Positions 16,820 through 26,455 of a DNA stretch of 64,000 nucleotides are shown here, one piece after another. The DNA is from Nitrosomonas sp. (lineage in GTDB: Bacteria; Pseudomonadota; Gammaproteobacteria; Burkholderiales; Nitrosomonadaceae). The translations under genes were made by a program, and so were the position numbers. Location: the NCBI RefSeq assembly GCF_019752415.1, contig NZ_JAIEME010000002.1, positions 32,851 to 96,850 of the forward strand, written 5' to 3'. A model generated the notes under the pieces. The model saw only the letters and a list, made by a program, of their open reading frames with translations, was not told where the DNA came from and made no database searches. Each line of letters opens with the position of its first letter. The first letter of the stretch is position 1.

Positions 16820-17605
16820 ATGCTAGATAAAAAAATTACAGTAATGTTACCCGCATACAATGAGGAAAGAGATCTTCCCCCATTGTTGAGCCGAATCAAA
16901 CTTGCCCTTGATGGATGGGCCGATTATCGAATTCTTGTGGTCGACGATGGTTCTCGTGATCGGACTGCACAGATTGTACGTGACGCAGCGGCACAAATGC
17001 CGGTAGAGCTGGTACAGCATCCTAAAAACATGGGCCTTGGTGCAGCAATGCGCACAGGTCTCAAGGCCTCGGCGCAAGAAAGTGATGTTGTGATTACATT
17101 GGACGCAGACAACTCGCAAGACCCAGGATTGATCAAAAGTATGGTAGAGCGCCTCGAAACAGGTTTTGACGTAGTCATTGCGTCTCGATTTCAACCTGGC
17201 GCACAGGAAATCGGTGTGCCACCGTTTCGTATTTTCCTGAGTCATCTTTCAAGCGCTGGAATTCGTACATTGATCCGTTATCCAGGCGTGCGTGACTACA
17301 CCTGTGGATTTCGTGCTTACCGCGCCGAGACGCTACGTAATCTGATCGACAAGTTTGGTGACAACTTCATACGCGAAAATGGTTTTTCTTGTATGTTCGA
17401 GCTACTGCTGAACTTGCGCGCATTGCATGCTCGCGCCTCAGAAGTACCACTTATACTCCGATACGACCTTAAAGAAGGCGCCAGTAAGATGCGCATCCTG
17501 CCTACGATGTGGCGTTACTTAATTACATTGATTCGCGGATTGTTGCCGGTCTCCTGGCGTGTAGCATCAGAGCGAGAAAAACATGACCTTGATAAAAAAT
17601 CCTAA
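16820..17605 (+). CDS. Family 2 glycosyltransferase (polyprenol-phosphate sugar synthase-like)
   Basis: 261 residues, GT-A fold, no membrane helix. VMLPAYNEERDLP, VVDDGSRDRTA (nucleotide contact) and TLDADNSQDP (metal-binding DAD) are intact; the overall size and DYTCGFRAYR segment resemble dolichol/undecaprenol-phosphate mannose synthases. It probably loads a sugar on a polyprenyl phosphate for use by the membrane transferase at 19458. The start has TGAGGAAAA upstream. The end overlaps the next gene by 23 bases. Confidence 0.9.
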   Translation: MLDKKITVMLPAYNEERDLPPLLSRIKLALDGWADYRILVVDDGSRDRTAQIVRDAAAQMPVELVQHPKNMGLGAAMRTGLKASAQESDVVITLDADNSQDPGLIKSMVERLETGFDVVIASRFQPGAQEIGVPPFRIFLSHLSSAGIRTLIRYPGVRDYTCGFRAYRAETLRNLIDKFGDNFIRENGFSCMFELLLNLRALHARASEVPLILRYDLKEGASKMRILPTMWRYLITLIRGLLPVSWRVASEREKHDLDKKS

Positions 17606-18944
17606 CGATATTGGCACTACTAATATATCCGGCATCATCGGCACATCATTGAACATTGCCGTGGTGGGTGGCGGAATCGGTGGCCTGGTCTCAGCTTATT
17701 TACTCGCCAAGGCAGGTGCACGCGTAACTGTCTACGAAGCCTCTGATCAGCTTGGCGGTCTGGGAACTTTCTTCCAGTATCGGAATGTATATCTTGAACG
17801 GTTTTATCATTGCATGTTGCCAAGTGATCGACACCTCCTTGGCGTTTTGCGCGAGCTCGGTCTCGAGGATGAGATTTATTGGAAAGAAACTAGTTTTGGG
17901 TTTATGCGCGATGGACAGCTGTATGGCCTCAATACGCCGCTCGAACTGTTACGATTCAGTCCGCTTTCCTTCGTTGATAGAATACGTGTTGGTCTGACCG
18001 GTTTGTGGGGAAGTGTTTGTTCATCAGATGGACTAGACGATGTAACTTGTGTTGAATGGTTGAGTAAGATTTCTGGGCATCGTGCCTTTGAAACCTTTTG
18101 GAAGCCAATGCTGCAAGCAAAATTCGGTGATCGTTATCATGAAGTCCCCGCTCTCTGGTTTTGGACACGCGTCAACCGTGAAAAAGGCGGTGGAAAAAAG
18201 GAATGCAAAGGATACATCCGTGGTGGCTACCGACGCATCATAGCTGCTTTGGTTGAAGCAATTGAAGCACGGGGCGGCACAATTAGATTACAAACGCCCA
18301 TGGAGAAATTGGATCTTACGGAAGACGGACGACCGACAGTCCATGTCGCACAGGAAAATCCTCATGTGTATGATCGCGTTGTAGTAACAACTCCTATTTT
18401 TGCGCTACGCAAAGCAATGGCGGATGGTCAATTAGCTAGCGTTGCCGAACAAATTGACGCCGGAATCGATATGCAAGGCGTGGTTAATGCCGTGTTCACG
18501 TTGCGCCGTGGATTTACCAAGCATTATTGGGTTGCTACGATTGATGAAGAGATTCCGTTTCAGGGTATTGTGGAGAGTACGACACTGCTTGAGAAAACCG
18601 ATACCGCTGGCATGCATTTGATTTATTTGATGAACTATGTACATCGTACGGACTTAAGGTTTCACCAAAGTGATGCTGAGATTTTGGATGCCTACATGGT
18701 CGGGCTGAAGCGGCTTTTTCCTGACCTTGTGGATGAAGATGTGATTGACCGGTTTGTGTTTCGGTCACCTTTCGTAGAGCCGATTTATACCACGGGTTAT
18801 CAACGGCGCAAACCACCTACAACCTTGCTTCCGGGAAAATTATATTTAGCTACGACCACGCAAGTCTACCCGGTGGTTACTTCCTGGGATGGTGCCGCTG
18901 GTTTAGCACACAGGGTCATTGACGAACTGCTCAGTCAGGTATAA
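17583..18944 (+). CDS. FAD-dependent oxidoreductase of amine-oxidase/UGM-like type
   Basis: 453 residues. The FAD-binding Rossmann motif is AVVGGGIGGLVSAYLL at about 22-37, followed by VYEASDQLGGLG. The remainder matches the protoporphyrinogen-oxidase/NAD(P)-binding family that also contains UDP-galactopyranose mutase-like and desaturase-like proteins; similar genes occur in glycan operons next to GT2 enzymes. The substrate cannot be given from sequence. The start overlaps the GT2 gene by 23 bases. Confidence 0.85.
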   Translation: MTLIKNPNDIGTTNISGIIGTSLNIAVVGGGIGGLVSAYLLAKAGARVTVYEASDQLGGLGTFFQYRNVYLERFYHCMLPSDRHLLGVLRELGLEDEIYWKETSFGFMRDGQLYGLNTPLELLRFSPLSFVDRIRVGLTGLWGSVCSSDGLDDVTCVEWLSKISGHRAFETFWKPMLQAKFGDRYHEVPALWFWTRVNREKGGGKKECKGYIRGGYRRIIAALVEAIEARGGTIRLQTPMEKLDLTEDGRPTVHVAQENPHVYDRVVVTTPIFALRKAMADGQLASVAEQIDAGIDMQGVVNAVFTLRRGFTKHYWVATIDEEIPFQGIVESTTLLEKTDTAGMHLIYLMNYVHRTDLRFHQSDAEILDAYMVGLKRLFPDLVDEDVIDRFVFRSPFVEPIYTTGYQRRKPPTTLLPGKLYLATTTQVYPVVTSWDGAAGLAHRVIDELLSQV

Positions 18945-19457
18945 TAGATCGGATGATTTAAATTTGGCAAAACAAAGTGATGAAGTGAATTAGGTATGGA
19001 TTTCTGGAGAAAGTCAAAGTGAGTGGTGTAGCTCAATTGAGTTGATATAAGAGTCACGAAGAAAATACGTTTATTATCTGGTGCTTGACAGTATCTATGA
19101 TTTCAGAGATTGGATTATTGCACTACGAGATCTTGAAAATACTCCCGTTCTAATAAAAAATATTACCTGATGGGATTGAATGATTACTAGTGCAGTTCCC
19201 AGTGCGAATCAGAATTAGGCCCAATTGACTAACATGGCGGCATTGGAACATAACAATGCTCAACACATTGTCCTGGAAAAATCAAAATCAGCAATCATTC
19301 CTTCCCATCATTATTTCTCGCTAAATATACAGAAAAGCCTGCTGATCCTGAAGTTTACATCGAGTAATCAGGGTTAAGCGGCAGGAAAAAATTATCAAAT
19401 CCGAATGAGAAAGATCTATTCGGCTTTGACAACGAGACAACTAAAGTAAGGATAGCC
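18945..19457. other. Intergenic region inside the glycan cluster
   Basis: About 510 AT-rich bases. Short rightward frames (for example VLDSIYDFRDWIIALRDLEN near 19082-19141) look like protein but lack starts and are quickly interrupted, so they may be remnants of a lost gene. No terminator or repeat stands out. Confidence 0.4.
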
Positions 19458-21212
19458 TTGAATTCCAAGTCGTACTCGCGCACTGCCAATGAACTTGACA
19501 ATTTTTCTTGGTTCTCTTTACGCATTGCCTGTGTGTTGCTTATAGTATTCTTTACTGCATTGTTGTTCCATTCTGATCTGGCTCCTCTCGAAGAAACTCA
19601 CTGGGATGCAGTGATCTACGTGGACATTTCCAAAAGAGCGGCAGAGACACCAATGTTGGCCGACTATCGTCAACATGCTCATGATATCCCGCTTCAACCA
19701 AACCGTTTGCTTTGGCACTTTACACGCATTGGGCATGTTCTTTTACTCGGTGAAGTTGGTCGGCTATTTGGTACAACTGAAACTGCGCTTGTAGCAATGC
19801 AATGGTTGTATCGAGTCTTCATGGCACTGGGTGTAACCCTTTGTGTAGTTCTTGGTTCGCGCTTGGCCGTCCTATTTCGATCTAAAAAACCCGATTCTAT
19901 TTGGTGGGCAGGTTACTCCGTTGGGGCATTGTCCTATATTGCCTCAGATAGTTATCGTGGACTTCAAGGACACTTACTGAGCGAACCCCCAGCGTTCGTA
20001 ATCTTGGCTTTGTTCGCTGTGATGTTAGTGCGAGCTGTTGAGCGCCGATCTCTAGCAATCGGAGCTTTTGCGGGTTGTTTGCTTTTCTTGGTTTTTTTCA
20101 TCCGAATTGATGCAACTTTGCCGGGAATAATTTTCTCAACGGTATTGTTAGCGGCACTAATAATGTCGAAAAAGTTTGATGCTGTTCCAAGCATCATCGC
20201 CGCTGGCTTGGTTTCGTTGTGCCTTTACGTGATATATGCATGGTGGTTTTCCCCACTAGTCAATCTGCAAACCTTAGCGAACTTCTCCTCTGCAACTAAG
20301 GAATTGTTTTCTGGGGCACCAGTCATGAGTTTATTTAAAATTGCAATTGCCGGCGGATTGCTGTGGGTAGGGGCTTGCGCGGCGGTGCCGATGTGGCGCG
20401 ATCCTTTGGTTCGTTTTGCAATGGCATGGCTTGTATTAGCACTACTTCCTATGGTGGTTGATAGTTTGAATGGGCGCGCAGTTCAAACACGTATGAGTTT
20501 TGATATAGTACTGCCACTTCTGGTTCTTTGTGGTGAGGGCTGGAGTTCGATTCTGCAAAATTTTATCAAGCAGCGAATAATTCGCCCTTTGTTAATAGCA
20601 TCGGGTATTCTGATGGTCATCGCATTTGCTCCCAATTCCCTGATACAGCAAGAAACCCGTAACTTGGTAATTAGCTATCTGCCATCTGAAATTCACAGAC
20701 ACCTATTTCCTTCATTGGTGAGAAATGCCACTATCGGGCCTGCTTCACCGTATCAAGATTCAAGGCTGGGTCTCCTCGTTCGTCCAATATCTGAGCGCCG
20801 AACCTTTGAGTATTCAAAAATACGAGTATTAGGAGATTATTTATATGTTCCTGAAAGACCAGCTTATTTATTATGGCCAGATTACAATGTCGGATATTTA
20901 TTCGGACTCGAAAGCTACATAGGACTAATCCGGTATTTTGGTAAAAAATATCCAGAAAATTCCGATATTTTTTTAACAAAACTTCCGAACCAAGATAAAC
21001 CCATCCCTTGTACTGCGCGAGTTCCAACGCTATTGGAACCTTTGGTATTTTGTACAACCCTTGTCTATTCGGATTTGGAGGTTTTGCGGAGAAACAAAAT
21101 TCCTTTGTATATTCTTAGTGTCGATGGATACCCTTTACCAGATATGCCTCCATTAAAACTTAAAGTTCTCCTGTCAGAACCACCTTTTGTGCTGTATGGG
21201 ATTGCTGAGTAG
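19458..21212 (+). CDS. Polytopic membrane protein, glycosyltransferase-39/ArnT-like
   Basis: 584 residues. About ten to eleven membrane helices fill residues 20-400, followed by a soluble periplasmic-type domain (about 410-584). The first loop contains EETHWDAVIYVDISKRAAE, where acidic residues after the first helix match the pattern of polyprenol-dependent glycosyltransferases (GT-C fold). It starts with TTG at 19458 after TAAGGA. As the last gene of the cluster it may transfer the sugar charged by the GT2 enzyme. Assignment to GT-C is moderate; the acceptor is unknown. Confidence 0.7.
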   Translation: MNSKSYSRTANELDNFSWFSLRIACVLLIVFFTALLFHSDLAPLEETHWDAVIYVDISKRAAETPMLADYRQHAHDIPLQPNRLLWHFTRIGHVLLLGEVGRLFGTTETALVAMQWLYRVFMALGVTLCVVLGSRLAVLFRSKKPDSIWWAGYSVGALSYIASDSYRGLQGHLLSEPPAFVILALFAVMLVRAVERRSLAIGAFAGCLLFLVFFIRIDATLPGIIFSTVLLAALIMSKKFDAVPSIIAAGLVSLCLYVIYAWWFSPLVNLQTLANFSSATKELFSGAPVMSLFKIAIAGGLLWVGACAAVPMWRDPLVRFAMAWLVLALLPMVVDSLNGRAVQTRMSFDIVLPLLVLCGEGWSSILQNFIKQRIIRPLLIASGILMVIAFAPNSLIQQETRNLVISYLPSEIHRHLFPSLVRNATIGPASPYQDSRLGLLVRPISERRTFEYSKIRVLGDYLYVPERPAYLLWPDYNVGYLFGLESYIGLIRYFGKKYPENSDIFLTKLPNQDKPIPCTARVPTLLEPLVFCTTLVYSDLEVLRRNKIPLYILSVDGYPLPDMPPLKLKVLLSEPPFVLYGIAE

Positions 21213-21270
21213 TAGTGATTCGTCGGGTTGTCGGTCTTTTACCAAAAAAGCTCATAGATAGAGACTTTGG

Positions 21271-21295
21271 GAATCGCAAGTTGAACTTGTGATTC
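21271..21295. terminator. Hairpin between convergent genes
   Basis: GAATCGCAAGTT and AACTTGTGATTC pair with one G-T wobble around a very small loop. It lies between the rightward membrane gene (ends 21212) and the leftward exporter remnant (ends 21346). No T-run follows, so it is only terminator-like. Confidence 0.45.
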
Positions 21296-21345
21296 TCCGT
21301 AGCCTTGCCACGGGGATAGGTACAGGACGCGCGGAGCAAATTTAT

Positions 21346-21779
21346 TTATGCCATCGAACTGATGGTCTTGCGAAAGCGAGCAAGAGCCAGAATGAAAAAC
21401 ACCGTGCCAATCGCTAACAGCGCAAGTAATTGTGGCCAAATGATGAAAAATCCAGCCCCACGATACAAGATGGCTTGGGAAAGCGAGACAAAATGAGTGG
21501 TCGGTGCCACCAGCATGATGTTCTGAACCAGCTCAGGCATACTTTCGCGTGGAGTAAGTCCGCCAGACAGCATCTCTAGGGGCAGCAAAATAATCAACAA
21601 TAGTAAACCAAGTTGCGGCATCGACCGTGCCACGGTGCCCAGGAGAATACCTAGCGATGTGGTGGTGAAAAGAAAGAGAGTCATACTGGCCAAAAATAGA
21701 GTCAACGAGCCTTGTAGCGGCACTTCGAGCAGCCCTTGTACGATGACAATCATAGACACCATTCCAGCGATGATACTTT
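21346..21779 (-). pseudogene. ABC-2 permease remnant (C-terminal third)
   Basis: About 140 residues of the C-terminal membrane part of a YhhJ/RbbA-type ABC-2 permease ([54 protein letters not shown]). The N-terminal two thirds are absent: at about 21780 the sequence switches directly to the end of an ATPase domain in another frame. No start codon with a ribosome-binding site exists, so it should not be translated as a working permease. Confidence 0.85.
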
Positions 21780-22445
21780 GCCGTCATCCATTGCCACCAG
21801 CCAGTCGAAACGCTCCGCTTCATCCATGTAAGCGGTGGAAACGAGTACACTCATTCCCTCTCGCCGGTTTCGTAGCCGAGCGATTAGATCCCAGAACAAA
21901 GCGCGCGATAGCGGATCGACGCCAGTGGTCGGCTCATCCAATACCAACAAGTCGGGATCGTGAATCAGCGCTCAGCACAGAGCGAGTTTCTGTTTCATGC
22001 CCCCGGATAATTTGCCAGCAGGGCGCTCCTTAAACGGCGCCAAGCCAGTACTATCCAGCAGTTCGTCGATACGGCGAAGTCGCTCGGTTTTCTGGTGCCC
22101 AAATAAACGACCAAAAAAATCAATATTCTCAAATACCGATAGGGTCAGATACAGATTCTTGCCTAATCCTTGCGGCATATAAGCAATACGCGGACATACT
22201 GTTATGCGATGATTGGCATCGGCGATATCTCCACCCAGCGTTTCGATTTTTCCGGTTTGTAGTTTACGTGCGCCGGTCAGCAACGCCATCAGGCTGGATT
22301 TACCAACACCATCTGGTCCGATCAGGCCAACCATGCGGTTTGCAGGAATTTCCAGATTCAGGTTGTCAAGTGCTACCGTATTGCCGTAACGTAAACTAAC
22401 CCCATTTATACGTACTACCAGAGCTGTTAACGCCTCCTGGTTCAT
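21780..22445 (-). pseudogene. ABC transporter ATPase remnant with nonsense codon
   Basis: From ATG 22445 (overlapping the HlyD remnant stop, ATGA) an ABC ATPase domain is readable: Walker [12 protein letters not shown], signature [12 protein letters not shown], then an in-frame TGA at 21972-21974 where related proteins have a second Cys, then [20 protein letters not shown] (Walker B). It ends abruptly after VAMDDGK at the junction with the permease remnant. The match is to the first ATPase domain of RbbA/YhiH-type proteins. Two lesions, a stop and a large deletion, make it a pseudogene. Confidence 0.88.
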
Positions 22446-22747
22446 TTTGGCAATTTGATTTCGAGGTTTGTTGGCCATGCGGCGGCCGAGTCAAGTTTTA
22501 CATAGGCCATACCCGGCACACCGGTCTTCACTTGATCGATATGCTGTTTCAGCAAATGGGGATCGATTCTCGCACGCACACGAAACATCAACTTGAGTCG
22601 TTCGCTCTCGGTTTCTACCGTTTTCGGCGTAAACTGAGCAACGCTGGCGACAAAACTGGCTTAGGCCGGTATGACATAATTTGGCAACGCTGCTTTGCAT
22701 CCCGTTAAACTCATCAAGACAAATAGCCAACTTGCCTTATACGTCAT
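22442..22747 (-). pseudogene. HlyD/YhiI-type membrane-fusion protein remnant
   Basis: An ATG at 22747 begins a lipoprotein-like signal (LFVLMSLTGC), interrupted by TAA at 22661-22663; the same frame continues with the C-terminal end of a HlyD-family protein ([44 protein letters not shown]). Most of the middle, including the coiled-coil and lipoyl domains, is missing. Its stop overlaps the ATPase remnant start, showing the original operon order HlyD-ATPase-permease. Confidence 0.82.
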
Positions 22748-22861
22748 GATATTTTGAATAGATTATCCGTGGAAAAGTATTATCACAAGCGAATCTCACC
22801 TATGTGCAACGGCTACACGCGTGCTCCGTTTTATCCTGCAAAAATTGCAATAATCGTGAAA

Positions 22862-25222
22862 TTATCCTTCCCATTTCCAATTAAGGATTTCCGGCATGTC
22901 CTCGCCGTATTGATTAATATATTGTTTGTGCTCGATCAATTTGTCGCGGATCGCTTGTTTGACGTAAGCCGCGCGTGAACCGAGTTGCGGCACGCGGTCA
23001 ATAACATCGGCGACGAGGTGAAAACGGTCCAGATCGTTCATCACTACCATGTCAAACGGCGTCGAAGTCGTACCTTCTTCCTTGTAGCCACGCACATGCA
23101 GGTTATCGTGGTTGGTACGGCGATAAGTAAGCCGGTGAATTAACCATGGATAACCGTGATAAGCGAAAATGATGGGTTTATCTTTGGTGAACAGGTCATC
23201 AAAATCTTTATCGCTCAAGCCATGCGGATGTTCGCTTTGCGGCTGGAGACTCATCAAGTCGACCACGTTGATGACCCGTATTTTCAGTTTGGGAAAATGT
23301 TTCCACAGCAGCTCGACGGCAGCCAGAGTTTCTATCGTCGGCGCATCACCGGCGCACGCCATGACGACATCCGGTTCTTCACCCTGGTCATTACTGGCCC
23401 ATTCCCAGATGCCGATGCCCGCGGTGCAATGTTTGATGGCTGCATCCATGTCAAGCCACTGCGGCTGAGGTTGCTTACCGGCGACGATCACATTCACGTA
23501 ATTACGGCTCCGCAGGCAATGATCGGTGACAGACAACAGCGTATTTGCGTCGGGCGGCAGATAGACGCGGATGATTTCCGCTTTCTTATTGATAACGTGG
23601 TCGATGAAGCCGGGATCCTGATGACTGAAACCGTTGTGATCCTGCCGCCACACATGAGAGGAAAGCAGGTAGTTCAACGATGCAATCGGCCGCCGCCACG
23701 GAATTTCATTCGCCACCTTGAGCCACTTGGCGTGCTGATTGAACATCGAATCGATGATGTGAATGAAGGCTTCATAGCAGGAAAAAAAGCCGTGGCGGCC
23801 GGTGAGCAAATAGCCTTCCAGCCAGCCTTCGCACTGATGTTCGCTTAACATCTCCATGATCCGGCCGTCGGGTGCAACGTGGTCATCACCTGGAACAATT
23901 TCTGCCGTCGAACAACGGTTCGTCACCTCAAATACCGCACCCCAGCGGTTCGAAGCCGTCTCATCCGGACTGAACACACGGAAATTGGTGGCATTCAATT
24001 TTACAACGTCACGGATGAATTCGCCCTGGGTACGTGTCGCTTCAGCGGTTACGGTACCGGGCTTCGTCACTTTCACTGCATAGTCGCGAAAATCCGGCAG
24101 GCGTAAATCACTTAACAGCAAACCACCGTTAGCATGCGGATTGGCGCCCATACGACGGATGCCTTGCGGAGCTAATTCGGCGAGTTCGGCAAGGAGTTTC
24201 CCGGTTTCGTCGAATAATTCCTGTGGGCGATAACGCTTCAGCCATTTTTCCAGAATCTTCGCATGCCCCGGCTGGCTCATGTCACCCATCGGCACCTGGT
24301 GGGAACGAAAAGTCCCCTCGGTTGGTTTTCCATCCACGACTTTCGGACCAGTCCAGCCCTTCGGCGAGCGCAGGATGATCATCGGCCAATGCGGACGCTT
24401 CGTGAAGCCATGCGTGCGGGCGTCGCGCTGGATGCTCTGGATGTTGGCGATCACAGTGTCGAGTGTTGCCGCCATACGCTGGTGCATTTCCAACGGATCA
24501 TCGCCTTCGACGAAATACGGCGTATAACCGTAACCACGGAACAATGCTTCCAGCTCATCGCGGGGAATGCGTGCCAGCACCGTTGGCCCGGCAATCTTGT
24601 AGCCGTTCAAGTGCAAGATGGGCAATACCGCGCCATCGTGAACCGGATTGAGAAATTTGTTCGAGTGCCAGCTCGTGGCGAGCGGACCGGTTTCCGCTTC
24701 ACCATCGCCGACCACACACGCGACCAGCAGGTCGGGATTATCGAATGCTGCACCAAAAGCGTGCGACAGCGAATAACCCAACTCTCCACCTTCATGAATC
24801 GAGCCGGGTGTCTCCGGTGCAACATGGCTGGGAATCCCTCCGGGGAAGGAGAACTGCTTGAATAGCCGCTGCATGCCATCCTCGTCTTGCGAGATATTTG
24901 GATAAACCTCGCTATACGTGCCTTCCAGATAAGTGTTGGCGACCAGTCCCGGTCCACCATGCCCCGGACCGGTGATGTAGATGATACTGAGATCGTGTTC
25001 TTTGATGATTCGATTCAGATGCACATAGATGAAATTTAGCCCCGGTGTCGTGCCCCAGTGACCCAACAGGCGTGGTTTAATGTGCGCCAGCGTGAGTGGC
25101 TGCTTCAGTAAGGGATTATCGAAGAGATAAATCTGTCCAACTGACAGGTAGTTTGCAGCGCGCCAATACGCATCCATCTTGTGCAGCAATTCCGGAGAGA
25201 GTGACTTGGTATTTTTTTTCAT
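22862..25222 (-). CDS. xfp: Xylulose-5-phosphate/fructose-6-phosphate phosphoketolase
   Basis: 786 residues from ATG 25222 with AAAGGAAA upstream. Splits xylulose-5-P (or fructose-6-P) with phosphate into acetyl-phosphate and an aldose phosphate, using thiamine diphosphate. Family landmarks: [33 protein letters not shown] and the cofactor-binding [15 protein letters not shown]. Length is standard. It lies 2 bases after the acetate kinase gene, with which it forms a two-step route from sugar phosphate to acetate plus ATP. Confidence 0.96.
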   Translation of the reverse strand: MKKNTKSLSPELLHKMDAYWRAANYLSVGQIYLFDNPLLKQPLTLAHIKPRLLGHWGTTPGLNFIYVHLNRIIKEHDLSIIYITGPGHGGPGLVANTYLEGTYSEVYPNISQDEDGMQRLFKQFSFPGGIPSHVAPETPGSIHEGGELGYSLSHAFGAAFDNPDLLVACVVGDGEAETGPLATSWHSNKFLNPVHDGAVLPILHLNGYKIAGPTVLARIPRDELEALFRGYGYTPYFVEGDDPLEMHQRMAATLDTVIANIQSIQRDARTHGFTKRPHWPMIILRSPKGWTGPKVVDGKPTEGTFRSHQVPMGDMSQPGHAKILEKWLKRYRPQELFDETGKLLAELAELAPQGIRRMGANPHANGGLLLSDLRLPDFRDYAVKVTKPGTVTAEATRTQGEFIRDVVKLNATNFRVFSPDETASNRWGAVFEVTNRCSTAEIVPGDDHVAPDGRIMEMLSEHQCEGWLEGYLLTGRHGFFSCYEAFIHIIDSMFNQHAKWLKVANEIPWRRPIASLNYLLSSHVWRQDHNGFSHQDPGFIDHVINKKAEIIRVYLPPDANTLLSVTDHCLRSRNYVNVIVAGKQPQPQWLDMDAAIKHCTAGIGIWEWASNDQGEEPDVVMACAGDAPTIETLAAVELLWKHFPKLKIRVINVVDLMSLQPQSEHPHGLSDKDFDDLFTKDKPIIFAYHGYPWLIHRLTYRRTNHDNLHVRGYKEEGTTSTPFDMVVMNDLDRFHLVADVIDRVPQLGSRAAYVKQAIRDKLIEHKQYINQYGEDMPEILNWKWEG

Positions 25223-25224
25223 AT

Positions 25225-26430
25225 TTAAATTTCCTTTATTGATGTATCGAATCCGAGCACATGACACACCGATCTTGCGATCATCAATTCTTCATCGGTT
25301 CGAATAACGCGAACCACGACCCGGCTGGTGTCCGCGGAAATCACTTGCGCGTTCTCCGCATTGCGTAATTCATCCAACTCAATACCGAGGAAGCTGAGAT
25401 CTGCGCAAATCCGTAAACGAACCGGCGGCGCGTTTTCGCCAATGCCGCCGGCGAAAACCAGAGTATCGATTCCACCCAGCGCAGCGGCATACGCACCGAT
25501 CCCTTTCTTCGTCTGATAGCAAAACAGCGCCACCGCTTCAGCCGCCCGAACATCTTCGGCTTCCCTTGCGAGCAGATCGCGCATGTCGGAACTGGTTTCG
25601 GATATTCCGAGCAACCCGGATTCGCGATTGATCATTCGATCAAATTGCTCCGCAGTCATCCGCTCGCTTCGCGCCAGAAAGGAAATCAGCCCGGGGTCGA
25701 TGTCACCGGAACGGGTGCTCATCATCAGGCCCGCAGCGGGTGTCAACCCCATCGTCGTGTCTGTGCTGCGTCCATCGCGCACCGCAGCCAGACTCGCGCC
25801 GTTGCCCAGGTGCGCGAGAATGACACGCCCGTTCGCTGCTTGCGTACCTGCCAGACGTTCAAGTTCCTGCATTAGGTAAGCATAAGACAAACCGTGAAAA
25901 CCGTAACGCTGAAAACCCTGCGCATCGTATCGGCGTGGAATTGGCAACAGTTTCGCCACGCGCGGCATGGTGTGGTGAAACGCCGTATCAAAACAGGCCA
26001 CTTGCGGCAGTTTCGGACGACGCTCGCGGAACGCCTCGATCAATTCAATTTCACGCGGCAAATGCTCTGGATCAAACGGCACGATGCGATGCAGTTCATC
26101 CAGTAATTCTTGGGTTGCAATCACTGGTTCGGTGTGCTTCATGCCGTGGACTACGCGGTGTCCGACAGCCCTGATCGAAGCAAAACCATGCTGCCTTCCA
26201 AACCAGTCAATCAAGGAATTAGCCGCCGATTTGGGATCGGAAGCTACAAAGCTGCTAATACCCCGCTGGTTCCTAATTCGATCGTTGAATTCCAAACTTG
26301 TGTCAGGCAGGCCGATACGATCAATCTTACCATGCAGCATTCGCACCAGCGGTTCACCTATTTGATACAGCGCGAACTTGATACTCGACGAGCCGCCATT
26401 GATGGTCAGGATATGCACAGGATCTGTCAT
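25225..26430 (-). CDS. ackA: Acetate kinase
   Basis: 401 residues from the ATG at 26430; an in-frame ATG at 26466 would add 12 residues and overlap the ATPase gene. Catalyses acetyl-phosphate plus ADP to acetate plus [17 protein letters not shown] (phosphate loop), [10 protein letters not shown] and [12 protein letters not shown] are typical. No phosphotransacetylase gene is near; pairing with phosphoketolase explains its substrate. Confidence 0.96.
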   Translation of the reverse strand: MTDPVHILTINGGSSSIKFALYQIGEPLVRMLHGKIDRIGLPDTSLEFNDRIRNQRGISSFVASDPKSAANSLIDWFGRQHGFASIRAVGHRVVHGMKHTEPVIATQELLDELHRIVPFDPEHLPREIELIEAFRERRPKLPQVACFDTAFHHTMPRVAKLLPIPRRYDAQGFQRYGFHGLSYAYLMQELERLAGTQAANGRVILAHLGNGASLAAVRDGRSTDTTMGLTPAAGLMMSTRSGDIDPGLISFLARSERMTAEQFDRMINRESGLLGISETSSDMRDLLAREAEDVRAAEAVALFCYQTKKGIGAYAAALGGIDTLVFAGGIGENAPPVRLRICADLSFLGIELDELRNAENAQVISADTSRVVVRVIRTDEELMIARSVCHVLGFDTSIKEI

Positions 26431-26455
26431 AAAGGTCCGCTCGCCGTCACTGCCA

